The position numbers were made by a program, and so were the translations under genes. DNA of 64,000 nt, taken from contig NZ_JARLTC010000010.1 of assembly GCF_029382225.1 (NCBI RefSeq), forward strand, positions 62,001 to 126,000, given 5' to 3'. Positions 1 through 7,614 of the stretch are shown here, in pieces. The notes under the pieces were generated by a model that did no database searches, had not been told where the DNA came from, and worked only from the letters and a program-made list of their open reading frames with translations. This DNA is from Spongiactinospora sp. TRM90649. Its GTDB lineage: Bacteria > Actinomycetota > Actinomycetes > Streptosporangiales > Streptosporangiaceae. How positions within the stretch are numbered: position 1 is the stretch's first letter; each line of letters begins with the position of its first letter.

Positions 1-236
1 TCGACAGCTCGCCGGAGCCGTTCCGTCCCACCAGGATCGAGGAGATCTACTGCCACGGGCGGACGATGGTGGTGCACTGGCACGGGGGCGGCGTGGCCAA
101 CGACGGCTACAAGTACAGCAACAGCTACGCGTGGATCATGACGCTGCGGCGCGGTGAGGTCGTGTCCGGCACCGCGTTCTTCGACACGATCTCCTTCAAC
201 GAGCTGTGGCGCAGGGTCACCCCCAGCCGGGCCTGA
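1..236 (+). CDS. NTF2-like/SnoaL-type protein, C-terminal fragment
   Basis: The reading frame begins before the window and is open from base 3 to the TGA at 234-236, about 77 residues. The visible part has the alternating aromatic/hydrophobic strands of the NTF2-like (SnoaL, ketosteroid isomerase-like) fold, including NDGYKYSNSYAW and a terminal FFDTISFNELWRRV helix. Proteins of this family are small cone-shaped isomerases, cyclases or ligand-binding proteins. No catalytic residue can be assigned from the fragment, so function is open. It converges on the EAL-CBS gene, whose stop is 16 bp away. Confidence 0.55.
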   Translation, partial: DSSPEPFRPTRIEEIYCHGRTMVVHWHGGGVANDGYKYSNSYAWIMTLRRGEVVSGTAFFDTISFNELWRRVTPSRA

Positions 237-251
237 CCGGCGGGGGCGGCG

Positions 252-1481
252 CTACTTCATCAGGGCGGTCTGCCGGATGAGGTCGCCGACGCGCAGGATG
301 CCCATGCACCTGCCCACCTCGTCGGTGACCACCAAGTCGTCGTAGACGCGTTCCCCGCCGCGCCCGGCGACCTGCATCGCGGCGATGGCGGGGGTCGTCT
401 TCGGCACGGTCCTCGGCGGGTCGGCCAGGCGCAGCACGGGCTTGTTGCCGTGCAGCGCGTAGCCGTACCGGCCGGCGATGGCCAGCATGAAACGGCTGCG
501 GTCCAGGCTGCCGCGCGGGCGCTGGTACTCGTCCACGATGATCACGCTGGAGATGGACGGCTCCCCGCGGAAGACCTCCGCGGCCTCCTCGGTGGTGGCC
601 TCGGCGGGGAGCGTGACGGCGGGCAGGAGCAGCTCCTGCGCGCGCGGCCCCAGGTCGATGGCGGTGGCGTCCTCGGCGATGACGGGCAGCGGCACGCACA
701 CCCGCCCGGTGGGGCCGGGCTTGAGCAGCGGCCCCTCGGCGAGCCGCACGCCCCACCCGCGGACGCGGGCGAGCTGCTCCTCCTCCTGCACGCCCGGCGC
801 CAGGACGTGCGCGCCGATGCCGCGCGCCAGCGACGCCAGGGCCTCGCCCACGGCCGCCCGCCCGGGATCTCGCGGCGCCTGGGCGACCAGGTCGGGCGAC
901 AGCACCAGCAGGTACGGCCGGGCGTCGGCGAGCAGGTCCAGCGGGGTGTGGCCGGTGCCCAGGCCGCCGAGGGCGATCAGGTGGCCGATGGTCCGCAGGC
1001 CGTCGAGGCCGATGAGCAGCGCTCTTCGGTGTTCGGGCGGTATCTCGCCCTCGACGGTGAGGATGACCTCGCGCGGACGCCGGCCGGACTGGCGCATCGC
1101 CTCGTGCAGCGGCGCGAGCCCGCCGGATCCGGCGATGACCATGTGCGCGGGCAGGCCGAGCACGAGCGGCAGCCGGGTCTCGGTGCGCGCCGCGTCGAGC
1201 GCGGCCCGCAGCGTCGCGGACAGGAGGTCGGCCATGCCGTACGGCAGGTCGTCCGCGTCGTGGCGCCCGCCGCCGTGGACGGGACCGTGATCGGTCGTGA
1301 TCCGGCCGTCGCCGATCGCGTGGAGGGCGATCACGCCTCCCGTGTCGAGGTCGACGACCGGATTCACGATCGCGCGAGCCCCCGCCGCGTCGGCGGGGGG
1401 CAGGAGTGGGGTGCTGCGCGACACGTATTGATGATGCGGCACCACGACAGGTGACTTGAAGCAGGTAGGGGCGAAGTTCAC
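252..1481 (-). CDS. Degenerate EAL domain protein with C-terminal CBS-like region
   Basis: Predicted 409 residues from a GTG at 1479-1481; no clear Shine-Dalgarno is visible, so the start is uncertain. Residues about 38-270 follow the EAL phosphodiesterase pattern (NPVVDL at 40-45, LAFL-type strands, a GHLIALGGLGTG stretch near 167-177). The signature EAL tripeptide is ALH (52-54), and the metal-binding DDFGTG is GGLGTG, so cyclic-di-GMP hydrolysis is very unlikely. Residues about 285-405 look like a pair of CBS motifs (for example VYDDLVVTDEVGRCMGILRVGDLI), which bind adenine nucleotides in other proteins. Inference: a nucleotide- or c-di-GMP-sensing protein rather than an enzyme. A low-GC divergent promoter region lies upstream, shared with the acVLRF1 gene. 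Confidence 0.7.
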   Translation of the reverse strand: MNFAPTCFKSPVVVPHHQYVSRSTPLLPPADAAGARAIVNPVVDLDTGGVIALHAIGDGRITTDHGPVHGGGRHDADDLPYGMADLLSATLRAALDAARTETRLPLVLGLPAHMVIAGSGGLAPLHEAMRQSGRRPREVILTVEGEIPPEHRRALLIGLDGLRTIGHLIALGGLGTGHTPLDLLADARPYLLVLSPDLVAQAPRDPGRAAVGEALASLARGIGAHVLAPGVQEEEQLARVRGWGVRLAEGPLLKPGPTGRVCVPLPVIAEDATAIDLGPRAQELLLPAVTLPAEATTEEAAEVFRGEPSISSVIIVDEYQRPRGSLDRSRFMLAIAGRYGYALHGNKPVLRLADPPRTVPKTTPAIAAMQVAGRGGERVYDDLVVTDEVGRCMGILRVGDLIRQTALMK

Positions 1482-1518
1482 CGATATTTCGCCATGTGTT
1501 GTGGCCTTTGCAGCGGCA

Positions 1519-1550
1519 TTGACTTAAAGCGCTGACAAAATGTTATTATA
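1519..1550. promoter_or_regulatory. Low-GC divergent promoter region
   Basis: This is an AT-rich island in a GC-rich background. On the plus strand TTGACT (1519-1524) is followed after 18-19 bp by TTATTA/TATTAT (1543-1549), serving the acVLRF1 gene. On the minus strand TATAAT (complement of 1545-1550) could serve the EAL-CBS gene at 1481. Hexamer matches only; no start site is known. Confidence 0.4.
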
Positions 1551-1628
1551 GTTGACCCATGCCCTCTCGGCCTGCGTGAAGACGGGGCGCGCGGCCCCGG
1601 CGCGACCGGGGGAGGATAACCTCGCCGC

Positions 1629-2558
1629 GTGAGCGCACGGCGACAGCCCGAAGGAAGCCAGGCCCCCCGACGCCCCGCGAGCGGAGGTGGCCGCTGGGTC
1701 TCGGTCCCCCCCGAACGCCTCGAAACCTGGATCGCCGGCTTCGCCACCCGCCACGGCGGCCCCCCCACCATCCACGCCGACGAAGCCACCATCTCCCTGA
1801 CCGCCCCCGACGGCACCCTCGCCGAACTCCACCTCCCTTTCCCACCCGTACCCCAAGAACCCTCCGCCGCCCCTCCAGCGGAGAACCCGCCCGAGGTCCC
1901 CCTGACGGAGGCGCTCCCCGGCGTTCCTGGGGACCGGTCGGCCGGGGGGCCTTCGGAGGCTGCCCCGGACCGTCTGGTGGATGTGTCACCTGGCGGTTCC
2001 GGGGGCCGTTCGGCGGAGGTCTCGGCGACGGGCCAGGTGGGGGTGCCTTCCATCGGCTCTGAGGGGCAGGTGGTGGCGGGGGTGGTGGCGCATGTTGGGC
2101 GGGAGAGGTGGGTTGGGGTGGTGTTGGTGCGGCGGGGTGGGTATGCGGCCGGGGTGTTTCGGGGGGCGGAGTTGGTGGCGTCGAAGGTGGGGGCGCGGTT
2201 GGTGCAGGGGCGGAGTGCGGCGGGCGGGTGGTCGCAGCAGCGGTTCGCGCGGCGCAGGGAGCAGCAGGCGGGGCAGGCCAGGGACGCCGCCGCCGAGGTG
2301 GCGGCGCGGGTACTGGGGCCCTACATGGACCGGCTGGAGGCGGTGTTCTTCGGCGGCGACCGGCGGGCCGTGGACGCGTTGCGGGGCGACCGCAGGCTGG
2401 CCGCGGCCTTCGCGCGCGAGGCCGAGCCGTTCCTGACGGTGCCGGACCCGCGACTGGCCGTGCTGCGCGACACGCCGCGCACCTTCCGTGCCGTGCGCAT
2501 CAGGGTGGTGGACGCCGGCCCGGCGCCCGGTGGCGCTGACGCCCAGGGACACGCCTGA
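1629..2558 (+). CDS. acVLRF1-family peptidyl-tRNA hydrolase (release-factor-like)
   Basis: 309 residues from a GTG at 1629, with GGAGG at 1611-1615 upstream. The C-terminal half carries the VLRF1 (Vms1/ANKZF1-like release factor) signature: KVGARLVQGRSAAGGWSQQR followed by an Arg-rich FARRREQQ helix, around residues 188-212. In this family the Gln within the GGxSQ loop promotes cleavage of peptidyl-tRNA on stalled 60S/50S subunits, so the likely role is release of nascent chains during ribosome quality control in the cytoplasm. Residues about 75-150 are a low-complexity Pro/Gly/Ser linker. The DNA is C-rich up to about 1880, then strikingly G-rich from 2030 to 2230. The next gene encodes a ribosome-acting ABC-F ATPase, which supports a translation role. 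Family assignment is strong; the precise substrate is inferred. Confidence 0.82.
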   Translation: MSARRQPEGSQAPRRPASGGGRWVSVPPERLETWIAGFATRHGGPPTIHADEATISLTAPDGTLAELHLPFPPVPQEPSAAPPAENPPEVPLTEALPGVPGDRSAGGPSEAAPDRLVDVSPGGSGGRSAEVSATGQVGVPSIGSEGQVVAGVVAHVGRERWVGVVLVRRGGYAAGVFRGAELVASKVGARLVQGRSAAGGWSQQRFARRREQQAGQARDAAAEVAARVLGPYMDRLEAVFFGGDRRAVDALRGDRRLAAAFAREAEPFLTVPDPRLAVLRDTPRTFRAVRIRVVDAGPAPGGADAQGHA

Positions 2559-2565
2559 CCACCCG

Positions 2566-2571
2566 TACACT
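2566..2571 (+). promoter_or_regulatory. -10 hexamer for the ABC-F leader transcript
   Basis: TACACT (2566-2571) ends 6 nt before an ATG at 2578, the geometry expected of an actinobacterial leaderless promoter, so transcription should begin at or next to that ATG. No convincing -35 is visible. This makes the leader upstream of the ABC-F gene about 75 nt long. Confidence 0.5.
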
Positions 2572-2577
2572 GATCGT

Positions 2578-2595
2578 ATGTGCACTCCCGATTGA
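2578..2595 (+). CDS. Five-codon leader peptide ORF (MCTPD) upstream of ABC-F
   Basis: An ATG at 2578 opens a five-codon frame ending in TGA at 2593-2595. It would be the first thing on the mRNA if TACACT at 2566-2571 is the -10, hence a leaderless uORF. Codons 2-4 contain CACTCCC (2583-2589), exactly complementary to the GGGAGTG (2636-2642) that includes the Shine-Dalgarno of the ABC-F gene. Translation of this ORF would therefore open the downstream ribosome-binding site. The ORF is too short for any statistical support by itself; the case rests on its position and the pairing. Confidence 0.5.
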   Translation: MCTPD

Positions 2596-2642
2596 CGGCC
2601 GCCTCCGCCGCCGTCCACCCATCCATCCCCGGCCTGGGAGTG
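2583..2642 (+). promoter_or_regulatory. Putative translational attenuator sequestering the ABC-F Shine-Dalgarno
   Basis: The 5' arm 2583-2590 pairs with 2635-2642 (seven Watson-Crick pairs plus a G-U), and after a six-base bulge (2591-2596) GGCC at 2597-2600 pairs with GGCC at 2631-2634. The 3' arm holds the only Shine-Dalgarno candidate, GGGAG at 2636-2640, 12 nt before the ABC-F ATG. A ribosome on the uORF would disrupt the stem and free it. This is the logic of erm-type and ABC-F attenuators; the present case is inferred from base pairing only. Confidence 0.5.
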
Positions 2643-2652
2643 TTCCCCTATC

Positions 2653-4251
2653 ATGATCATTTCTACTGACGTCGAACTGCGCGCGGGCGCCCGGCTTCTC
2701 GTCGACGGCGCGAGCTTCCGGGTGAACCCGGGAGACAAGATCGGCCTCGTCGGCCGCAACGGCGCGGGCAAGACCACCCTGACCAAGGTCCTCGCGGGCG
2801 AGGCGCTGCCCGCGGCCGGCACCGTCTCGCGCACCGGCAACGTCGGCTATCTGCCGCAGGACCCGCGCACCGGCGACCTCACCGTGCTCGCCCGCGACCG
2901 CATCCTGTCCGCGCGCGGCCTCGACGAGGTGCTGCGCGACCTGCGCGCGGCCGAGCAGGGGATGGCCGACGGCGACCAGCGCGTCCGCGACCGCGCCGTG
3001 CGCGCCTACGGGCGGCTGGAGGACCGGCTGCACGTGCTGGGCGGTTACGCCGCCGAGGCGGAGGCCGCGTCCATCGCGTCGAGTCTCGGCCTGGCCGACC
3101 GCGTGCTCGGGCAGCCGCTGAGCACGCTGTCCGGCGGTCAGCGGCGCCGGGTCGAACTGGCCAGGATCCTGTTCTCCGGAGCGGAGACTCTCCTACTTGA
3201 CGAGCCGACAAACCATCTCGACGCAGACTCGATCGGGTGGCTTCGTGATTTTTTGCGCTCACATCACGGCGGCTTGATCATCATCAGCCATGACGTCGGT
3301 CTTCTTGAAGCGACGGTAAACCGGGTACTGCACCTCGACGCCAATCGTTGTGTGATCGATACCTACAACGTCGGCTGGAAAGCCTATCTGGCCCAGCGTG
3401 AGACCGACGAGCGGCGCCGCAAGCGTGAGCGGGCCAACGCCGAGAAGCAGGCGAGCGCCCTGCTCTCGCAGGCCGACCGGATGCGCGCCAAGGCCACCAA
3501 GGCCAAGGCGGCACAGGACATGGAGCGCCGCGCCAGGCGGCTGCTGGCCGGGGTGTCGGAGGAGCGCAAGGCCGACAAGGTGGCCAAGCTGCGCTTTCCC
3601 ACGCCGCTGCCCTGCGGGCGCACCCCGCTCTCCGCCGTCGGCCTGTCCAAGTCCTACGGCTCGCTGGAGGTGTTCACCGACGTGGACGCCGCCGTCGACC
3701 GCGGTACACGGGTGGTCGTGCTCGGCCTCAACGGCGCCGGGAAGACCACGCTGCTGCGGCTGTTCGGCGGTCTGGAGAAGCCCGACACGGGCGAACTGCG
3801 GCCCGGCCACGGGCTGAAACTCGGCTACTACGCCCAGGAGCACGAGACTCTCGACGCCGACCGCACGGTGCTGGAGAACATGCGCTCGGCCGGTCCCGAC
3901 GTCGCCGACGTCGAGCTGCGCAAGACCCTGGGCTCCTTCCTCTTCACCGGCGACGACGTGGACAAGCCCGCCGGTGTCCTGTCAGGCGGCGAGAAGACCC
4001 GGCTGGCCCTGGCCACGCTGGTGCTGTCGGGTGCCAACGTCCTGCTCCTCGACGAACCCACCAACAACCTCGATCCGGACAGTCGCGAGCAGGTGCTATC
4101 GGCGCTTAGGTCCTATTCTGGGGCGATCGTGCTCGTTACGCATGATGAAGGCGCTGTTGAGGCGCTACAACCGGATAGGGTGATCTTGTTGCCTGACGGA
4201 GTGGAAGACGCTTGGAGTGATGAATTTTCCGATCTTGTGGCACTTGCCTGA
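2653..4251 (+). CDS. ABC-F family ATPase (ribosome-associated)
   Basis: 532 residues with two ABC cassettes and no membrane domain, the ABC-F architecture. Cassette 1 has Walker A GRNGAGKTT (about 36-44), signature LSGGQRRRVELAR and Walker B LLLDEPTNHLD; cassette 2 has GLNGAGKTT, LSGGEKTRLALA and LLLDEPTNNLD. The linker (about residues 238-320) is Arg/Lys-rich and helical, matching the P-site tRNA-interaction arm that reaches into the ribosome. ABC-F proteins relieve stalled or drug-bound ribosomes in the cytoplasm. Whether this is an antibiotic-resistance or housekeeping member cannot be decided from sequence. The ATG follows the sequestered Shine-Dalgarno described above. Two stretches (about 3185-3375 and 4085-4251), each just after a Walker B, are noticeably AT-richer than the rest. 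Confidence 0.9.
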   Translation: MIISTDVELRAGARLLVDGASFRVNPGDKIGLVGRNGAGKTTLTKVLAGEALPAAGTVSRTGNVGYLPQDPRTGDLTVLARDRILSARGLDEVLRDLRAAEQGMADGDQRVRDRAVRAYGRLEDRLHVLGGYAAEAEAASIASSLGLADRVLGQPLSTLSGGQRRRVELARILFSGAETLLLDEPTNHLDADSIGWLRDFLRSHHGGLIIISHDVGLLEATVNRVLHLDANRCVIDTYNVGWKAYLAQRETDERRRKRERANAEKQASALLSQADRMRAKATKAKAAQDMERRARRLLAGVSEERKADKVAKLRFPTPLPCGRTPLSAVGLSKSYGSLEVFTDVDAAVDRGTRVVVLGLNGAGKTTLLRLFGGLEKPDTGELRPGHGLKLGYYAQEHETLDADRTVLENMRSAGPDVADVELRKTLGSFLFTGDDVDKPAGVLSGGEKTRLALATLVLSGANVLLLDEPTNNLDPDSREQVLSALRSYSGAIVLVTHDEGAVEALQPDRVILLPDGVEDAWSDEFSDLVALA

Positions 4252-4365
4252 TCTTAATTTGAGCGGGTACGGATCTTTTCCCGTGGAGTAGGTAGCCGAT
4301 CGAGCAGAAATGACTGATCATGGCGTGAGTAACGCTGCGGAAGTCTGGCACTACAGGAGGTACTC

Positions 4366-4581
4366 GTGGCCGAGACTCTGAAGAAAGGCACCCGGGTCAC
4401 CGGGGCCGACCGCGAAAAACTGGCCGCCGATCTCAAGAAGCGCTACGCCGCGGGTGAGAGCATCCGCGCGCTGGCCGCTTCCACCGGGCGGTCATACGGG
4501 TTCATCCACCGCATCCTCAGCGAGTCCGGCGTGACTCTCAGGGGTCGCGGGGGAGCCACCCGGGGCAAGTCGAAGCGCTAG
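4366..4581 (+). CDS. Small helix-turn-helix DNA-binding protein
   Basis: 71 residues from a GTG at 4366, with a strong AGGAGG at 4355-4360. Residues 17-60 contain a clear HTH of the resolvase/Mor-like type: KKRYAAGESIRALAASTGRS followed by YGFIHRILSESGVTLR. The tail is basic (RGRGGATRGKSKR). This kind of short HTH protein is widespread in actinomycetes and is often found next to an ABC-F gene, as here; its targets are unknown. The 114 bp before it is AT-rich relative to its surroundings and could contain its promoter. Confidence 0.75.
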   Translation: MAETLKKGTRVTGADREKLAADLKKRYAAGESIRALAASTGRSYGFIHRILSESGVTLRGRGGATRGKSKR

Positions 4582-4765
4582 CGACCGCCTCGGAGCACGC
4601 GACCGCAGCCGCTCAACCGCCAGCCGGGAGCCGTCGCGACCCGGGCCGGGCAGGGGCCTCGAACGGGTTCGGTAGAACCTCGTTCTGGAGGCGGGGATAG
4701 GCTCGGGCACGACGGGTCGGCCGACGGGCGGAGCGAGCGATGGGGAAGCGGAAGTTGGGGGGAGC

Positions 4766-5557
4766 GTGGTGACGGTCGAGGCGGATGGGTTCGCCGAGGC
4801 CGGGCTGCGTTTCGAGGTGGACGGCAAGATCGCGACAATAACCCTGGACCGGCCGGAAAAGCGCAACGCGCAGACGTTCGCGACCTGGACGGCACTGGCC
4901 AGGATCGGCGCCGACCTGCCCGAGCAGGTCCGCGTCGTCGTGATCCGTGGTGAGGGGCCGTCCTTCTCGGCGGGCATCGACCTGCGGATGTTCAGCCCCG
5001 AGGGGGTACCAGGACAAGGATCGCTGGCATCGCAGGCGGGTCTCGGCGACGAGGCGTTCGATCGCCGGATCGCCCAGGCCCAGGAGGGGTTCCTGTGGCT
5101 GCGCCGTCCCGAGATCGTCTCGGTCGCGGCGGTGCGGGGCCACGCCATCGGTGCGGGCTTCCAGCTCGCGCTGGCCTGTGATCTGCGCATCCTGGCCGAT
5201 GACGCCAAGCTCTGCATGAAGGAGCCCGCGCTCGGGCTGGTGCCCGACCTGACGGGCACCAAGCCGCTGGTGGACCTGGTGGGCCTGCCGCGTGCGCTGG
5301 AGATCTGCCTTACCGCCCGGACCGTTGGGGCCGATGAGGCGCACGCGCTGGGGCTGGCCGAGCTGGTGGTCCCGTCAGGCGAACTCGAACAGACGGTGGC
5401 GGATCTCGCCGCCGCCCTGCTGGCCACCGACCGCGGCGCGGCCACGGCGACCAAGCGCCTGCTGGCGGGCGCCGCCGGACGCACCCTCGCCGAGCAGTGC
5501 GCGGCCGAGCGCCGTGAGCAGACGGCCCGGGTGCGGGAGTTGTTCGCCCGGAGCTGA
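4766..5557 (+). CDS. Enoyl-CoA hydratase/isomerase family protein
   Basis: 263 residues starting with GTG at 4766 after a G-rich GGGGGGAG Shine-Dalgarno. It has the crotonase fold: an oxyanion-hole segment FSAGIDLRMF near residue 70, and AIGAGFQLALACDLRI near residue 130, which forms the second oxyanion strand and CoA pocket. Glu in MKEPALGLVPD (around 150-160) lies where catalytic acids occur in the family. Likely acts on acyl-CoA esters in the cytoplasm, in beta-oxidation or a related degradation; crotonases are too versatile to name a substrate. It stands alone between the HTH gene and an ABC exporter. Confidence 0.8.
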   Translation: MVTVEADGFAEAGLRFEVDGKIATITLDRPEKRNAQTFATWTALARIGADLPEQVRVVVIRGEGPSFSAGIDLRMFSPEGVPGQGSLASQAGLGDEAFDRRIAQAQEGFLWLRRPEIVSVAAVRGHAIGAGFQLALACDLRILADDAKLCMKEPALGLVPDLTGTKPLVDLVGLPRALEICLTARTVGADEAHALGLAELVVPSGELEQTVADLAAALLATDRGAATATKRLLAGAAGRTLAEQCAAERREQTARVRELFARS

Positions 5558-5697
5558 TCGAGCGACCGTTCCGCCCGGTACGGGAATCACCGTACGCTTT
5601 CTGGCGCTCTGCCGACAGGAAGCAGGCGCGATTTCGGCGGGGCCGGATCCCGGAGAGGGTTCTCCCCGGCCGCGCGCGCCGGGAAGGACGGGGCCGG

Positions 5698-7581
5698 ATG
5701 ACGATGATGGGTTCCGGGATGGGGCCGTCGGTGATGCGGTCCATGCGCCGGGACGAATCGGTGATCAAGGAGCGGCTGAGCCCCGGCACCGTCCGGCGCA
5801 TCGCCGGATACGCGCGCCCCTACGGCGGGCAGATCATCGCGTTCCTCGCCCTGGTGGTGCTGGCGGCGGTGGTCGTGGTGGCCAACCCGCTGCTGATGAA
5901 GGCGATCTTCGACGAGGGCATCCGGCCCGGACGGGTCGATGTGGTCGTCTGGCTGGCCGTGGCCATCGCCGGCCTCGCCATGGTCGACGCCGCGCTCGGC
6001 CTGGTCCAGCGCTGGTACTCGGCGAGGATCGGCGAGGGACTGATCTACGACCTGCGCACCGAGGTGTTCGACCACGTCCAGCGGATGCCGGTGGCGTTCT
6101 TCATGCGCGCCCAGACCGGCGCGCTGGTCTCCCGCCTGAACACCGACGTGATCGGCGCGCAGCGGGCGCTGACCAGCACGCTGTCGTCTGTGGTGTCGAA
6201 CGTGATCAGCCTGCTGCTGGTCCTCGGCACCATGCTGGTGCTGTCGTGGCAGATCACCCTGGTGGCGCTGGCGCTGCTGCCGGTGTTCGTACTGCCCGCC
6301 AAGTGGGTCGGGCGGCGGATGTCCAGGCTCACCCGCGAGCAGATGCAGCTCGACGCCGAGATGAGCTCGGTGATGACCGAGCGGTTCAACGTGTCCGGCG
6401 CCTTGGTCGCCAAGCTCTACGGCCGCCCGGACGACGAGGCGTCCAACTTCTCCGACCGCGCGGCGCGGGTGCGCGACGTGGGCGTGATCGTCGCCATGTA
6501 CGGCACCGTCTTCCGGATCGGCCTCGGCCTGGTCGCCGCGCTCGCCACCGCCCTGGTCTACGGCGCGGGCGGCGTCATGGTGATCGGCGGCGCGTTCGAG
6601 CTGGGCACCCTGATCGCCCTGTCCGCCCTGCTGATGCGCCTGTACGGCCCGCTGACCGCGCTCTCCAACGTGCACGTGGACGTGATGACCGCCCTGGTCA
6701 GCTTCGACCGGGTGTTCGAGGTCCTCGATCTCAAGCCGATGGTCGCCGAGCGGCCGGACGCGACCGCCGTCCCGGACGGCCCGGTGTCGGTGGAGTTCGA
6801 GGACGTGAGCTTCGCCTACCCCGCCGCCTCCGAGGTCTCGCTGGCCTCCCTGGAGTCGGTGGCCCGTCCCGACAACGGCCAGGCCCACCAGGTCCTCGAC
6901 GGCGTGTCCTTCACCGTGGAACCGGGCCGGATGGTCGCCCTGGTCGGCCACTCGGGCGCGGGCAAGACCACGATCACCTCGCTGGTCTCCCGCCTGTACG
7001 ACGTCAGCGGCGGCGCCGTCCTGATCAACGGCCTGGACGTGCGCGCGGCCCGGTTCGACTCGCTGCGCGACACCGTCGGCGTGGTCACCCAGGACGCCCA
7101 CCTGTTCCACGACACCATCGGCGGGAACCTGCGCTACGCCCGCTCGGAGGCCACCGACGAGGAGATCTGGGAGGCGCTGCGCGCCGCCCAGATCGGCGAG
7201 CTGGTCGAGGCGCTGCCCGAGGGGCTGGACACGGTCGTCGGCGACCGCGGCTACCGGCTGTCCGGAGGGGAGAAGCAGCGCCTGGCCCTGGCGCGGCTGC
7301 TGCTCAAGGCCCCGAGGGTGGTCGTCCTCGACGAGGCGACCGCGCACCTGGACTCGGAGTCGGAGGCGGCCGTGCAGCGGGCGCTGAAACGGGCGCTGGC
7401 CGGCCGTACCTCGCTGGTCATCGCGCACCGGCTGTCCACGATCAGGGAGGCCGACGAGATCCTGGTGGTGCAGGACGGCCGGATCGCCGAGCGCGGCCGG
7501 CACGAGGAGCTGCTGGCCAGGGGCCGGATCTACGCCGAGCTTTACCGCACGCAGTTCAGCGAGACCTCCGACGAGACGTGA
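5698..7581 (+). CDS. ABC exporter half-transporter (fused permease and ATPase)
   Basis: 627 residues from ATG at 5698. Residues about 35-340 form a six-helix type IV exporter domain beginning YARPYGGQIIAFLALVVLAA; residues about 360-620 form the ATPase with Walker A GHSGAGKTT, Q-loop VTQDAHLF, signature LSGGEKQRLALARLLL, Walker B VVVLDEATAHLD and H-loop IAHRLST. It probably works as a homodimer in the cytoplasmic membrane exporting a lipid, peptide or drug. The ATPase N-terminus carries an extra loop of about 25 residues (after FAYPAASE) compared with typical members. No partner half-transporter is adjacent, and the cargo is unknown. Confidence 0.85.
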   Translation: MTMMGSGMGPSVMRSMRRDESVIKERLSPGTVRRIAGYARPYGGQIIAFLALVVLAAVVVVANPLLMKAIFDEGIRPGRVDVVVWLAVAIAGLAMVDAALGLVQRWYSARIGEGLIYDLRTEVFDHVQRMPVAFFMRAQTGALVSRLNTDVIGAQRALTSTLSSVVSNVISLLLVLGTMLVLSWQITLVALALLPVFVLPAKWVGRRMSRLTREQMQLDAEMSSVMTERFNVSGALVAKLYGRPDDEASNFSDRAARVRDVGVIVAMYGTVFRIGLGLVAALATALVYGAGGVMVIGGAFELGTLIALSALLMRLYGPLTALSNVHVDVMTALVSFDRVFEVLDLKPMVAERPDATAVPDGPVSVEFEDVSFAYPAASEVSLASLESVARPDNGQAHQVLDGVSFTVEPGRMVALVGHSGAGKTTITSLVSRLYDVSGGAVLINGLDVRAARFDSLRDTVGVVTQDAHLFHDTIGGNLRYARSEATDEEIWEALRAAQIGELVEALPEGLDTVVGDRGYRLSGGEKQRLALARLLLKAPRVVVLDEATAHLDSESEAAVQRALKRALAGRTSLVIAHRLSTIREADEILVVQDGRIAERGRHEELLARGRIYAELYRTQFSETSDET

Positions 7582-7597
7582 GAGACGAGACGTGAGA
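7570..7597. repeat. 14-bp tandem duplication over the ABC exporter stop codon
   Basis: Two exact head-to-tail copies of a 14-bp unit occupy 7570-7583 and 7584-7597; the TGA stop (7579-7581) is inside the first copy. The unit length is not a multiple of three, so copy 2 carries an out-of-frame echo of the stop. See also the similar repeats at the ends of mshC, nnaR and metH. Confidence 0.85.
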
Positions 7598-7614
7598 GCG
7601 GTCCCTGCGGGGGC

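Noticed and set aside
4310-4381. A 23-codon ORF overlapping the start of the small HTH gene
   Set aside because: No ribosome-binding site or -10 in the right place, and the frame ends shortly after the HTH start. Probably chance.
5292-7595. A 767-codon open frame on the plus strand overlapping the ABC exporter
   Set aside because: It is out of frame with the exporter, which has complete Walker, signature and H-loop motifs. Its Arg/Gly-rich product is typical of shadow frames in high-GC DNA.
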